From: Ignavibacteriota bacterium
GTDB lineage: Bacteria; Bacteroidota; Ignavibacteria; SZUA-365
Assembly: GCA_016218045.1 (NCBI GenBank)
Contig: JACRFB010000014.1
Location: 33,356 to 97,355 of the forward strand
Direction: 5' to 3'
Length of the DNA: 64,000 nt
The notes under the pieces were generated by a model. The model had not been told where the DNA came from, made no database searches, and saw nothing but the letters and a program-made list of their open reading frames with translations. The first letter of the stretch is position 1. Every line of letters starts with the position of its first letter. A program made the translations under genes and the position numbers. Positions 55,528 through 64,000 of the stretch are shown one piece after another.

Positions 55528-56817
55528 ATGATGCTGTATGCCGTGGGCGTCAATCACCGCACCGCCCCGGTCGAACTTCGCGAACACCTGCACCTCGCGC
55601 CGCATGAGATCGAGGAGGCCCTCGCGCGTTTCGGCGACGGTTTCCTGCGCGAGGCGGCCATCGTGTCCACCTGCAACCGCACGGAACTGTACGCGCTCAC
55701 CGACGACGAAGCCGTGTCGGGCGAACAGCTCATCGCGGCACTGCGCGCGTTGCGCCCCTCCGCGCGTCTCGAGGACGCACACTTCTTCCGTCTCTTTACC
55801 TGCGGAGCCGTCCGCCACCTGTACCGCGTGGCTTCCGCCATCGATTCGCAGGTGCTGGGCGACATGCAGATACTCGGGCAGGTCAAGGACTCCTTCGAAC
55901 TCGCGAGCGGCGCGGGCACGGCCGGCAACGTGCTGAGCCACATGTTCATGGGCGCTCTGCGGACAGGCAAACGCGTGCGCAGCGAGACCTCGCTCGGCAT
56001 CGGCGCCGTCTCGATCAGTTTCGCCGCGGTGGAACTTGCCAAACGCATCTTCACCGACTTCCACACCAAGAAGGCGTTGCTTATCGGCACCGGCGAGACA
56101 GGCGAACTGGCCGCGCGTCATCTGCTCTCGAAGGGGCTCGAGGATCTCACGCTGACCAACCGCACACACGCACGCGCGGTGTCGCTCGCCTCCGAACTGC
56201 ACGCGCGTGTCGTGCCCTACGAGAGTTTCCCCGACGTGCTGCACGAGGCCGACATCGTGGTGTCGGCGACGGCCTCGCCCGACATCGTGGTGACACGCGA
56301 GATGGTGGCGCGGGCAATGAAACACCGGCAGAACCGCACCATGCTGCTCATCGACATCGCGCTTCCGCGCGACATAGATCCCGCCATCGACACGCTGCCC
56401 GGCGTGTTCCTCAAGGATCTCGATTCGCTGCAGAACATCGTCGACCAGAACATCGAAAAACGCCGCGCCGAAATTCCGCGCGCCGAGATCATCGTCACCG
56501 AGGAAGTGGTGAACTTCTTCCTCTGGTTCAACGCCCTCGAGGCGACGCCCACCATACAGCAACTGCGCGAAAAGTTCGAATCGATTCGCGCGGCCGAGAT
56601 CGAGCGTTTCCGCAACAAACTCGGCGGCGTCGAACTCGAGACCGTCGACATGCTGACCAAACGCATCATCAACAAGCTGCTTCATCCCACCATGGTGAGT
56701 CTCAAGGAGCCGGTATCGGACTCCACCATACTCGCCACGAGACTGCAGGTCCTGCGCGAACTGTTCGATCTCGACGCGGAGGAGCGGCGACAACATCCGG
56801 AACAGACCCACTCATGA
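55528..56817 (+). CDS. hemA: Glutamyl-tRNA reductase
   Basis: Reduces Glu-tRNA to glutamate-1-semialdehyde, the first step of tetrapyrrole synthesis by the C5 pathway. 429 residues; the catalytic Cys49 lies in STCNRTELYA; the family block SQVLGDMQILGQVKDSF is near residue 110; the NADPH-binding loop is IGTGETGELAARHLL. I start at the ATG at 55528 (MMLYAVGVNHRTAPVEL); a GTG at 55522 with AAAGGG seven bases upstream is an equally possible start. It overlaps hemC by four bases. Confidence 0.95.
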   Translation: MMLYAVGVNHRTAPVELREHLHLAPHEIEEALARFGDGFLREAAIVSTCNRTELYALTDDEAVSGEQLIAALRALRPSARLEDAHFFRLFTCGAVRHLYRVASAIDSQVLGDMQILGQVKDSFELASGAGTAGNVLSHMFMGALRTGKRVRSETSLGIGAVSISFAAVELAKRIFTDFHTKKALLIGTGETGELAARHLLSKGLEDLTLTNRTHARAVSLASELHARVVPYESFPDVLHEADIVVSATASPDIVVTREMVARAMKHRQNRTMLLIDIALPRDIDPAIDTLPGVFLKDLDSLQNIVDQNIEKRRAEIPRAEIIVTEEVVNFFLWFNALEATPTIQQLREKFESIRAAEIERFRNKLGGVELETVDMLTKRIINKLLHPTMVSLKEPVSDSTILATRLQVLRELFDLDAEERRQHPEQTHS

Positions 56818-57752
56818 GCGACACACTCGTCATCGGAACACGCGGCAGCGCGCTTGCCCTCTGGCAGGCCGAACACATCAAGGCCCGCCTCGAAAAACGC
56901 TTCCGCACCCTGCGTGTGGAACTGCGGGTCATCAAAACCACGGGCGATAAAATCCTGAACCAGGCGCTGTCGAAAATCGGAGACAAGGGTCTTTTTACCA
57001 AGGAAATCGAACAGGCCCTGCTCGACGGGCGCGTGGATCTTGCCGTGCACAGTCTGAAGGATCTTCCGACCGCCACACCCGAGGGATTGCACATCGCCGC
57101 GGTGACACGCCGCGAGGATGTGCGCGACGCGCTCATCTCGCGCACGTGGCCCACACTCGCGGCGCTGCCCGAAGGCGCGACAATCGCAACCGGCAGCCTG
57201 CGCCGCCGCAGCCAGCTCCTGCACCACCGGCCGGACCTCCGCATCGTCGACATACGCGGCAACCTCAACACACGTTTCGAGAAATACGACGCCTCGAAAT
57301 GGGACGGCATGATGCTGGCCCACGCGGGTGTCAAACGCCTCGGTTTCACCGCGCGGGTCGCGCAGGTGATCCCCACCTCGCTGATACTTCCCGCCGTCGG
57401 TCAGGGCGCGCTGGGCATTGAAACACGCGGCGACGACGAGCGCACCCTGCGGTACACCCACGTGCTCGATCATGCTCCCACACACGCGGCAACCGACGCC
57501 GAACGTTCACTGCTGCGCGAACTCGAAGGCGGCTGCCAGATTCCCATCGGGGCCTACGCGCGTTTTGTCGCGGGCGAGCTGGTGCTCGACGCAATGGTGG
57601 GAAGCATCGACGGCACAACGCGCATCGACGGACGTATGTCCACCACCGATCCGCGCAAGGCGGCGGCACTCGGAGCGCGTCTTGCGGCGCGACTGCTGCG
57701 CGGCGGCGCGCGCGAGATACTCGACACCATCCGCGCGGGAGCGGAGGCGTGA
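56814..57752 (+). CDS. hemC: Hydroxymethylbilane synthase
   Basis: Polymerises four porphobilinogens to hydroxymethylbilane. 312 residues, start MSDTLVIGTRGSALALWQAE; cofactor-attachment Cys241 in EGGCQIPIGAYA. The start overlaps hemA (ATGA) and the end overlaps hemD (GTGA), a tightly coupled run. Confidence 0.97.
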   Translation: MSDTLVIGTRGSALALWQAEHIKARLEKRFRTLRVELRVIKTTGDKILNQALSKIGDKGLFTKEIEQALLDGRVDLAVHSLKDLPTATPEGLHIAAVTRREDVRDALISRTWPTLAALPEGATIATGSLRRRSQLLHHRPDLRIVDIRGNLNTRFEKYDASKWDGMMLAHAGVKRLGFTARVAQVIPTSLILPAVGQGALGIETRGDDERTLRYTHVLDHAPTHAATDAERSLLRELEGGCQIPIGAYARFVAGELVLDAMVGSIDGTTRIDGRMSTTDPRKAAALGARLAARLLRGGAREILDTIRAGAEA

Positions 57753-58558
57753 CAGGCGGCTGGGACATCACGCGGCGCACCGTTCTGCTGACGCGGCCGC
57801 TCTCCGCAGCGGGCCCGTTCGAGCAGACCCTCGCCGCGCGCGGCGTGTCGGTGATGCATCAGCCCTTCCTCGACATCACGCAGCCCGACGACTGGTCCGA
57901 GGCCGACCGTGCGCTCGACGCGCTGGGTGTGTACACGGCCGTGCTCTTCACAAGTGTCAACGCCGTGCGTTTTTTTATGGCGCGCGTCCGATCGCTGGGT
58001 GTCGCTCCGGCCGACGTGCCGCCCGTGTATGTCGTGGGCGAGAAAACGGCCGCGGCCGCGCGTGAGGAGGGTCTCGACATCGCGGGCCAACCCGCGCAGG
58101 CCAACGGCGCGGCGCTTGCGGACGCACTGGGCGACGTCTCGAATCAGTTTTTCCTGCAGCCCGGTTCGCAGATAGCGCGCGACGACACGGCGCGTATCAT
58201 CGAGGCGCGCGGCGGGCGGCTGCACTCCGTCGTGGTGTATCACACAGTGTCGGCAACCCCGTCGGATCTGCGCGAACTCGACCGCCTCTTTGTCGAGGGC
58301 GCGATCGACTGCGTGGCGTTCTTCTCACCCTCCGCGGTGCGCGCATTCACCACCGTCATTCCCGACTTCAAACAGGCCACGGTGCTGGTGGCCGTGATAG
58401 GACAGACCACCGCCGCGGCCGCACTCGGCAGCGGATTACGCGTGGACATCATCGCGCCGGAACAGACGGGCGAGGCCTTTGCGGAAGCGATCGCCGCACG
58501 GCTCGACTCGGAGAAAAAAATCGAGCTGGATCCGGATTTGCATATGGATATCGGGTGA
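57749..58558 (+). CDS. hemD: Uroporphyrinogen-III synthase
   Basis: Closes and inverts ring D of hydroxymethylbilane. 269 residues; GTG start overlapping hemC by four bases. The family is poorly conserved; the two-domain pattern is present: TRPLSAAGPFEQTL (N-domain), FTSVNAVRFFMARV and FFSPSAVRAFT, the Ser/Asn loops near the active site. Position between hemC and hemE supports the call. The C-terminal LHMDIG tail abuts a repeat array. Confidence 0.88.
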   Translation: MTGGWDITRRTVLLTRPLSAAGPFEQTLAARGVSVMHQPFLDITQPDDWSEADRALDALGVYTAVLFTSVNAVRFFMARVRSLGVAPADVPPVYVVGEKTAAAAREEGLDIAGQPAQANGAALADALGDVSNQFFLQPGSQIARDDTARIIEARGGRLHSVVVYHTVSATPSDLRELDRLFVEGAIDCVAFFSPSAVRAFTTVIPDFKQATVLVAVIGQTTAAAALGSGLRVDIIAPEQTGEAFAEAIAARLDSEKKIELDPDLHMDIG

Positions 58559-58740
58559 ATGATGAATGTTGAAAGTGGAAGGTGGAAAGTGGAAGGTGGA
58601 ATGGTGAAGAGTGAAGGGTGAAGAGTGAAGAGTGAAGGTTGAAAGTGGAAAGTGGAATGGTGAAGAGTGAAGGGTGAAGAGTGAAGAGTGAAGGTTGAAA
58701 GTGGAAAGTGGAATGGTGAAGGTAGAAAGTGTTTGTTCAT
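58559..58740. repeat. GAAAGTGG/GTGAAGAG word array with 56-base period
   Basis: Between hemD and hemE, copies of GTGGAAAGTGGAAGGTGGAA and GAAGAGTGAAGGGTGAAGA words; the anchor ATGGTGAAG recurs at 58601, 58657 and 58713 (period 56). Long open frames on the minus strand here (HSTFHFPLSTF-type text) are its translation. No hemB is found here or elsewhere in the window. Confidence 0.9.
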
Positions 58741-58770
58741 GTGACATGAGACATAAGAGAATTCAGAACA

Positions 58771-59808
58771 ATGAAAAATGACCTGTTGTTGAGGGCGGCG
58801 CGGCGCGAGAGTGTGGAGCGCACGCCCGTGTGGATGATGCGTCAGGCGGGGCGGTACCTGCCCGAGTATCGCGCGGTGCGCGCGAAGACCGATTTCCTGA
58901 CGCTGTGCAAGACACCCGCACTGGCCGCGGAAGTAACCATACAGCCGGTCGATCTGGTGGGTGTGGACGCCGCGATCATTTTTTCCGACATACTCGTGGT
59001 GCCCGAAGCCATGGGCATGCACCTCGTGGTGGAGGAGGGAAAGGGCGGTCCGCGTTTCCCCGAACCGCTGCGCTCGCGCGCCGATGTTGATGCTCTGCGC
59101 GGCGACGGCGCCGCCGAGCGGCTGCGCTATGTGTACGACGCGCTGGCGCTGACCAAACGATTACTCGACGGCCGTGTACCGCTCATTGGTTTTGCCGGCG
59201 CGCCGTGGACTCTGGCCGCGTACGCCGTCGAAGGCAAGGGCAGCAAGGATTTCCTCGCGGCAAAACGCTGGATGTACGACGATCCCTCGACGCTGCTGGC
59301 ACTGCTCGATGCACTCACCGATGTGCTCATCGACTACCTCGTGCTGCAGACGCAGCACGGCGCCGACGTTGTGCAGATCTTCGACACCTGGGCGGGGCTG
59401 CTCACCAAAAAGGAATTCCTCGCCTTCTCCCTTCCGAGCATCTCACGTATCGTGACCGAGGTCAAACGCCGCACCAACGTTCCCGTCATAGTGTTCGCGC
59501 GCGGCGCCAACACCTGTCTCGACGAGATCGCCGACTGCGGATGTGATGTGGTCGGACTCGACTGGACCGTCGACATCGGCGAGGCGCGCGAGCGTATCGG
59601 CGACCGTGTCGCGCTGCAGGGCAATCTCGATCCGGCCATACTTCACTCCACACCAGAAACCATCACCCGTGAGGCCGAGGCCGTTCTCTCGTCCTTCGGG
59701 CCACATCCAGGGCACATCTTTAATCTCGGCCACGGCATACATCCCGACGTGCCGCCCGCACATGCGCGCGCCCTGATCGAGGCGGTGCGCCGAGGAACGA
59801 GGAGATAG
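58771..59808 (+). CDS. hemE: Uroporphyrinogen decarboxylase
   Basis: Decarboxylates uroporphyrinogen III to coproporphyrinogen III. 345 residues, with the conserved N-terminal motif PVWMMRQAGRYLPEY, catalytic Asp in IIFSDIL, and GFAGAPWTLAAY. The stop TAG at 59806-59808 and the final RRGTRR residues are encoded by the following repeat array, so the array has written the C-terminus. Confidence 0.96.
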   Translation: MKNDLLLRAARRESVERTPVWMMRQAGRYLPEYRAVRAKTDFLTLCKTPALAAEVTIQPVDLVGVDAAIIFSDILVVPEAMGMHLVVEEGKGGPRFPEPLRSRADVDALRGDGAAERLRYVYDALALTKRLLDGRVPLIGFAGAPWTLAAYAVEGKGSKDFLAAKRWMYDDPSTLLALLDALTDVLIDYLVLQTQHGADVVQIFDTWAGLLTKKEFLAFSLPSISRIVTEVKRRTNVPVIVFARGANTCLDEIADCGCDVVGLDWTVDIGEARERIGDRVALQGNLDPAILHSTPETITREAEAVLSSFGPHPGHIFNLGHGIHPDVPPAHARALIEAVRRGTRR

Positions 59809-59918
59809 GAGAGAGGATCTAGAAACTAGGAGATGGGAATCAGGATCTAGGAGCGCATGGCTGGAGGAAAAATATGGGCCGTCCCCCGTCCCTCGTCCCC
59901 CGCCCTCGTCTCCTGCGA
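59791..59918. repeat. Word arrays TAGGAG and CGTCCC between hemE and hemN
   Basis: Copies of (GAGATAGGAGAGAGGATCTAG)-like words at 59791-59855, followed by CGTCCC(CC) words at 59880-59918. The TAGGAG word equals the reverse complement of the CTCCTA array at 2126-2160. Confidence 0.85.
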
Positions 59919-59941
59919 AGAGATTATCCAGAAAGAATACT

Positions 59942-61330
59942 ATGAAACGCCAATTCGCCCACATCGACACAGAGCTGCTGAAAAAATATTCGCGGCCCGG
60001 ACCGCGGTACACGAGTTATCCGACGGCGAATCTGTTCACATCCGACTTCGGGAGTGCCGAGTACATCGCCGAGATCGAGCGCAGCAACGCGGCCTCCGAT
60101 GCGCCGCCGCTCTCGCTCTACTTCCACATCCCGTTCTGCGACACGCTCTGTTATTTCTGCGGTTGCAACATGCTGGTGACACGCGATCGCGCGAAGATCA
60201 ATCACTACGTGCAGCAGATGAAGCGCGAGCTGCGGCTGCTGCGTCCGAAAATCGCGGAGCACCGGCGTGTGGCGCAGATCGCCTGGGGCGGAGGCACGCC
60301 GACATATCTGCAGCCCGACGAGATACGCGATCTTGCGGGGGTGACACGCGACCTGTTCCCGATCGACGACAACGTCGAGGCGGGTGTGGAGATCGATCCG
60401 CGCGACATGACACGTGATCATCTCGTGGCCTTGAAGGAGGGCGGATTCAACCGCATCTCCATGGGGGTGCAGGATTTCGATCCGCGCGTGCAGCAGGCTG
60501 TCAATCGTATACAACCCGAAGACCTGACGCGGCGCGTGCTCGATTGGGCGCGTGAACTCGGCTTCGGCAGCGTCAATCTCGATCTCATCTACGGCCTGCC
60601 GCATCAGACCCTTTCGACCTTCGAACACACGCTCGACCGTGTCATCGACATCAATCCCGACCGCCTCGCCATCTTCAACTACGCGCATGTGCCGTGGATG
60701 AAAAAACACATGTCGCTGATCCGGCCCGAGGATCTTCCGTCGCCCGAGGAGAAGCTGCGCATCCTTGTTGCGACCATCGAGAAGCTGAACGACGCCGGCT
60801 ATGTGTACGTGGGCATGGACCATTTCGCAAAACCCGACAACGAACTCGCGGTGGCGCAGCGCGACGGCACGCTGTACAGGAATTTCCAGGGATACACCAC
60901 ACACGCGGGCGCCGACATCTACGGCTTCGGCGCAACGAGCATCAGCCAGTTCCACCGGATCTACGCGCAGAACGTAAAAACTCTCGGCGAGTATTACGCC
61001 GCGCTCGATCGCGGCGAGGCCGCGACACACGCCGGATATCTGCTCTCCGACGACGACATACTGCGGCGCGACGTCATCATGCGCCTGATGTGCTCGTTCC
61101 AGCTCGACATGCTCGCCGTCGGGGAAGAATACGGCATCGATTTTTCCGCGACCTTTGCCGACGCGCTGGCGGCTCTGGACGAATTCCAGAAGGACGGACT
61201 CGTGGACGTGTCCGACGGCCGCATCACCGTGCGCGACATGGGCATACTCGTGATCCGCAACATCGCCATGGTGTTCGACGCGCATCTGCAGGAGAGCGCG
61301 CAGAAACCCGTGTTTTCGAAAACCATCTGA
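59942..61330 (+). CDS. hemN: Oxygen-independent coproporphyrinogen III oxidase
   Basis: Radical SAM enzyme that converts coproporphyrinogen III to protoporphyrinogen IX without oxygen. 462 residues; radical SAM motif C66-x3-C70-x2-C73 followed by C75 (PFCDTLCYFCGC); GGGTPTYL and the HemN C-terminal region are present. It begins behind AGAAAGA. The choice of this enzyme over an oxygen-dependent HemF suits an anaerobic or facultative lifestyle. Confidence 0.96.
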   Translation: MKRQFAHIDTELLKKYSRPGPRYTSYPTANLFTSDFGSAEYIAEIERSNAASDAPPLSLYFHIPFCDTLCYFCGCNMLVTRDRAKINHYVQQMKRELRLLRPKIAEHRRVAQIAWGGGTPTYLQPDEIRDLAGVTRDLFPIDDNVEAGVEIDPRDMTRDHLVALKEGGFNRISMGVQDFDPRVQQAVNRIQPEDLTRRVLDWARELGFGSVNLDLIYGLPHQTLSTFEHTLDRVIDINPDRLAIFNYAHVPWMKKHMSLIRPEDLPSPEEKLRILVATIEKLNDAGYVYVGMDHFAKPDNELAVAQRDGTLYRNFQGYTTHAGADIYGFGATSISQFHRIYAQNVKTLGEYYAALDRGEAATHAGYLLSDDDILRRDVIMRLMCSFQLDMLAVGEEYGIDFSATFADALAALDEFQKDGLVDVSDGRITVRDMGILVIRNIAMVFDAHLQESAQKPVFSKTI

Positions 61331-61340
61331 GCGGGCGCGC

Positions 61341-62342
61341 ATGGACAATCTCGGTGTCATACTCTTGAACATGGGCGGGCCCACGTCGCTCGACGCCGTG
61401 CGGCCCTTCCTCGAGAATCTGTTTCTCGACAAGGAGATCATCTCCTTCGGTCCGATGGAATTTGCGCGCAAACCGCTCGCGCGTTTTATCGCCAAACGCC
61501 GCGCGGAAGTGGTGAAGGCGAACTACGCCATGATCGGCGGCAAGTCGCCGCTGGCCGACATCAGCAGGCGGCAGGCCGATACACTCGCCGATGTGTTGCG
61601 CGCGCGTTTTGGTCCGTCGGTGCGCGTGTCTGTCGAACTGGGTTTCAGCTACTGGCATCCCTTCATCGAGGAGGCGATGGAGAAGCTCGAGCGCGAGGGC
61701 TTCACGAATGTGTATCTGCTGCCGCTGTACCCGCATTATTCGAAGACCACGAGCGGATCGTGTTTCAAGACATGGCGCAATCTCCGGCGGCAGCGCCGCA
61801 CGGCACGGCCCCACGTGCGCAGCACCAAGTCGTATCACACGGATCCGGCCTATATCGAGGCGGTTAACGCGCGCATCAACGAGGGACTGCTGCTGTTTCC
61901 CGAAGCGCGGCGCGACAATGTGGTGCTGCTATTCAGCGCGCACGGCACGCCGGTGAAACTCGTCGAGCAGGGTGATCCGTATTCGTTCCAGATACGCGCA
62001 ACCGTCGATGCGGTCATGGAAACACGCGCGCACGACCTGCCGTTTCATTTGAGCTTTCAGAGCAAGGTGGGTCCGGCAAAGTGGCTCGAACCCGACACCG
62101 TGAAGAAGACACTCGAACTCGCCGCCGCGGGTGTGTCGGATCTGCTCGTTGTGCCCGTCGCCTTTGTGAGCGACCACATCGAGACCCTGCACGAACTCAA
62201 CATCGAATTGCGCCGCGAGGCCGCACACGCGGGCATCACCCATTTCGAAGTCATGCCCGCCCTCAACGAATCGCCCCTCTTTATCGAGGCGCTCGCCGGT
62301 CTCGTTACCCGACGCTATCAGCGGAATGGGGAGCGGGAATAG
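61341..62342 (+). CDS. hemH: Ferrochelatase
   Basis: Inserts iron into protoporphyrin IX. 333 residues, with NMGGP start, YWHPFIEEAM, YPHYSKTTSGS, LLFSAHGTP (catalytic His) and FVSDHIETLHELN signature near the end. It is usual in length for a soluble bacterial ferrochelatase. The gene lies ten bases after hemN and is probably cotranscribed. A GACGATTAGACG array begins right after the stop codon. Confidence 0.95.
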   Translation: MDNLGVILLNMGGPTSLDAVRPFLENLFLDKEIISFGPMEFARKPLARFIAKRRAEVVKANYAMIGGKSPLADISRRQADTLADVLRARFGPSVRVSVELGFSYWHPFIEEAMEKLEREGFTNVYLLPLYPHYSKTTSGSCFKTWRNLRRQRRTARPHVRSTKSYHTDPAYIEAVNARINEGLLLFPEARRDNVVLLFSAHGTPVKLVEQGDPYSFQIRATVDAVMETRAHDLPFHLSFQSKVGPAKWLEPDTVKKTLELAAAGVSDLLVVPVAFVSDHIETLHELNIELRREAAHAGITHFEVMPALNESPLFIEALAGLVTRRYQRNGERE

Positions 62343-62400
62343 TGGACGGTTGGACGATTAGACGATAAGACCGTTCGACGGTTAGACACAGTCGCTTTAG
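62343..62400. repeat. GACGATTAGACG word array between hemH and hemG
   Basis: Imperfect copies of GGACGATTAGACGATAAGAC and GTTCGACGGTTAGAC; it is the reverse complement of the word at 54084-54143. It is followed by a short pyrimidine run (62421-62440). Confidence 0.85.
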
Positions 62401-62442
62401 GCCAATGGTGAAAAAACATATCTCCTTTCCTCCGTTCCTCCT

Positions 62443-63855
62443 GTGAATATGCCTCTTCCGGAATTGCAGTACACACACGCCGACGTCATCGTAATCGGAT
62501 CCGGTATTTCCGGCCTCACCGCCGCGTTTCGACTGCAGGAAGCGGGGCGCGACGTGCTGCTGCTGGAGAAAGAGACAAGGTTCGGCGGGGCCATACGGAG
62601 TTTCCGCGTGGGTGAACATCTCGTGGAGGCGGGGCCGAACAGCACACTCGAGACCACGCCGCTGCTGACGGAGCTGATCCGCGACGCGGGTGTGGAGGCC
62701 GAGAAAATGTACGCCGACGACAGGTCGAAGAAACGATTCATCCTCAAGCGCGGACGACTGATTCCGATACCGATGTCGCCGCCGGCCTTCTTCGCGACGC
62801 CGCTGTTTTCACTCGGCGCAAAGCTGCGTCTGTTCCGCGAGCCGTTTATCGGACCGAGTGCTCCGGATTCGACCGAGAGCATTTCCGATTTTGTGCGTCG
62901 TCGTCTCGGCACGGAATTTCTCGACTACGCGATCAACCCCTTTGTCGCCGGCGTGTACGCGGGTGATCCCGACACGCTGAGTGTGCGCGCGGCCTTCCCG
63001 AAGTTGTTCGAACTCGAGCAGAAGTACGGGGGTCTGATACGCGGCCAGATTGCGGGCGCCCGCGAACGCAAACGGAATCCCGAAAAGTCCAAGCAGTCCG
63101 CCAGGATGTTTTCCTTCGTCGACGGAATGGAGACGTTGCCGCGCGCGCTTGCCGCGCGGCTCGGACGGAAGGAGTCGGGCGTGGATGTTGCACGTGTCGA
63201 GAGACACGACCAGTCGGGCGTGACGATGTATCGTGTTCACGCGACCATGGCGGGCGAGGCAAAAGTATACACCGCGCCCGTGGTGATACTCGCGACACCC
63301 GCGGCTTCGGCCGCGCGAATTGTCGGGGACTGTGATCCGCGCGCCGCGGAGGCCCTACGCGCGATTCCATACCCGCCCGTCGCCGTGGTGATCACCGCGT
63401 TCCGGCCCCGCGAGGGAGCGCATCCGCTTGACGGCTTCGGTTTTTTGATCCCGCAGAAGGAGCGTCGCGGCATACTCGGGACGATTTTCACGAGCACGAT
63501 ATTCGCGCGCAGAACCGCACCCGGACTCGCGCTGCTTACATCCTTCGTCGGCGGTTCGCGGCAGCCCGGCAACGCGCTGCTGCCCGACGACGACATCGCG
63601 CGTCTTGTGCGCGCGGAGCTGCGCGAGCTGCTCGGCATCGTCGACGAGCCCGCGTTTCTGCACATCACGAAGTGGGAGCACGCGATACCGCAGTACACAC
63701 ACGGCCATCTCGACCGCATGCACGAACTCGACGACTCCCAGCATCACAATCCCGGCCTCCACTACTGCTGCAATTACCGCGGCGGCATCTCCGTCGGCGA
63801 TTGTGTCAAATCAGCCCACGCCGTTGTTGACGCGATATTGCACACCACACGGTAG
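62443..63855 (+). CDS. hemG: Protoporphyrinogen oxidase (FAD-dependent, HemG/HemY type)
   Basis: Oxidises protoporphyrinogen IX to protoporphyrin IX. About 470 residues; FAD-binding Rossmann loop IGSGISGLTAAFRL near residue 20, followed by E residue in LLLEKE, GGAIRS; C-terminal GVSVGDC-like (GGISVGDCVKSA) flavin-contact motif. The start is GTG at 62443 or ATG at 62449; no RBS is visible because a pyrimidine array lies upstream. It completes the haem operon. Confidence 0.92.
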   Translation: MNMPLPELQYTHADVIVIGSGISGLTAAFRLQEAGRDVLLLEKETRFGGAIRSFRVGEHLVEAGPNSTLETTPLLTELIRDAGVEAEKMYADDRSKKRFILKRGRLIPIPMSPPAFFATPLFSLGAKLRLFREPFIGPSAPDSTESISDFVRRRLGTEFLDYAINPFVAGVYAGDPDTLSVRAAFPKLFELEQKYGGLIRGQIAGARERKRNPEKSKQSARMFSFVDGMETLPRALAARLGRKESGVDVARVERHDQSGVTMYRVHATMAGEAKVYTAPVVILATPAASAARIVGDCDPRAAEALRAIPYPPVAVVITAFRPREGAHPLDGFGFLIPQKERRGILGTIFTSTIFARRTAPGLALLTSFVGGSRQPGNALLPDDDIARLVRAELRELLGIVDEPAFLHITKWEHAIPQYTHGHLDRMHELDDSQHHNPGLHYCCNYRGGISVGDCVKSAHAVVDAILHTTR

Positions 63856-63882
63856 GGACAGCGGGAGAGACCCGATGTTTAA

Positions 63883-63957
63883 CATAGCAAGCCTCGCACG
63901 TGGTGTTTAGATTTCTGTTTGCCCAAAAACATCCACACCTCGCGGAGGCTTGCTATG
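63883..63957 (+). promoter_or_regulatory. Hairpin sequestering the RBS and start codon of the next ORF
   Basis: CATAGCAAGCCTC (63883-63895) is the perfect reverse complement of 63945-63957, which contains part of the GGAGG ribosome-binding site and the ATG. In mRNA read through from hemG, the two arms would pair and hide the start. Such hairpins are known in IS200-type elements. Confidence 0.65.
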
Positions 63958-64000
63958 CAGCAACGTACACAGCCCACGTTTGACGATCAACCTATTTTCG
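63955..64000 (+). CDS. Truncated ORF at the window end, possible transposase
   Basis: An ATG with perfect GGAGG six bases upstream opens a frame reading MQQRTQPTFDDQPIF and continues past the window edge. The text resembles the N-termini of some IS110-type transposases, but 15 residues are too few to identify a family. The upstream hairpin is consistent with a mobile element. Confidence 0.4.
   Translation, partial: MQQRTQPTFDDQPIF

Noticed and set aside
58240..59022. A 260-codon minus-strand frame between hemD and hemE
   Set aside because: Its middle is the translated GTGAAGAG word array (HSSPFTLHHSTF text) and its ends are antisense to hemD and hemE.

Overview
The window is a GC-rich stretch of bacterial chromosome with no tRNA, rRNA or CRISPR array that I could see. 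The likely host is a Gram-negative member of the Bacteroidota/Chlorobiota-Ignavibacteria-Kapabacteria assemblage. This is inferred from several large secreted proteins ending in the type IX secretion (T9SS) sorting domain with the NPFNPST signature, from PorE-like OmpA/beta-propeller lipoproteins, and from a DUF6132-FmdB-rhodanese cassette. The promoters I can read look like ordinary sigma-70 and sigma-54 sites, which fits a Chlorobi-like lineage better than true Bacteroidetes.

Layout. 0-5.9 kb: a truncated membrane protein, lysS, a UvrD/PcrA helicase, a small sulfur/zinc-ribbon cassette and a lone receiver protein. 6-20 kb, all on the minus strand: a type IV pilus locus (two atypical pilins, PilC, PilB, PilT-like ATPase, a PilM-PilN fusion, a PilO/PilP-like protein, secretin) preceded by a PAS/GAF-like protein, an OmpR-type regulator and a histidine kinase. 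20-26 kb: a T9SS-type secreted protein, ndk, a Nudix hydrolase, a NamZ-like muramidase, a DUF6263-like lipoprotein and an orphan HisA-like barrel. 25.3-37 kb: a strong promoter with a palindromic operator, then an outer-membrane barrel, a PorE-like lipoprotein and two giant repeat proteins (1980 and 912 aa). 37-40.5 kb: a minor-pilin-like operon behind a sigma-54 promoter. 40.6-53.2 kb: a second PorE-like protein, an eight-repeat Cys-rich secreted protein, cstA and three more T9SS cargo proteins. 53.3-54.6 kb: an Nfu scaffold and a 1-kb gene-free island of stacked extragenic repeats. 54.6-63.9 kb: a haem operon hemX-A-C-D-E-N-H-G without hemB. The last 120 bases hold a hairpin that covers the RBS and start of a truncated ORF, probably a mobile element.

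How it fits together. The centre of the window is a cell-surface programme: a type IV pilus machine with a condensed set of alignment proteins, extra minor pilins, and at least seven T9SS cargo proteins, two of them with von Willebrand A domains and three built from long arrays of about 110-residue repeats. Two very similar sigma-54 promoters sit in front of the minor-pilin operon and one T9SS cargo gene, suggesting shared control. A second theme is non-coding: many intergenic gaps, especially between the haem genes, are filled by degenerate arrays of short words (7-14 bases), each gap with its own word but with word families shared across distant gaps.
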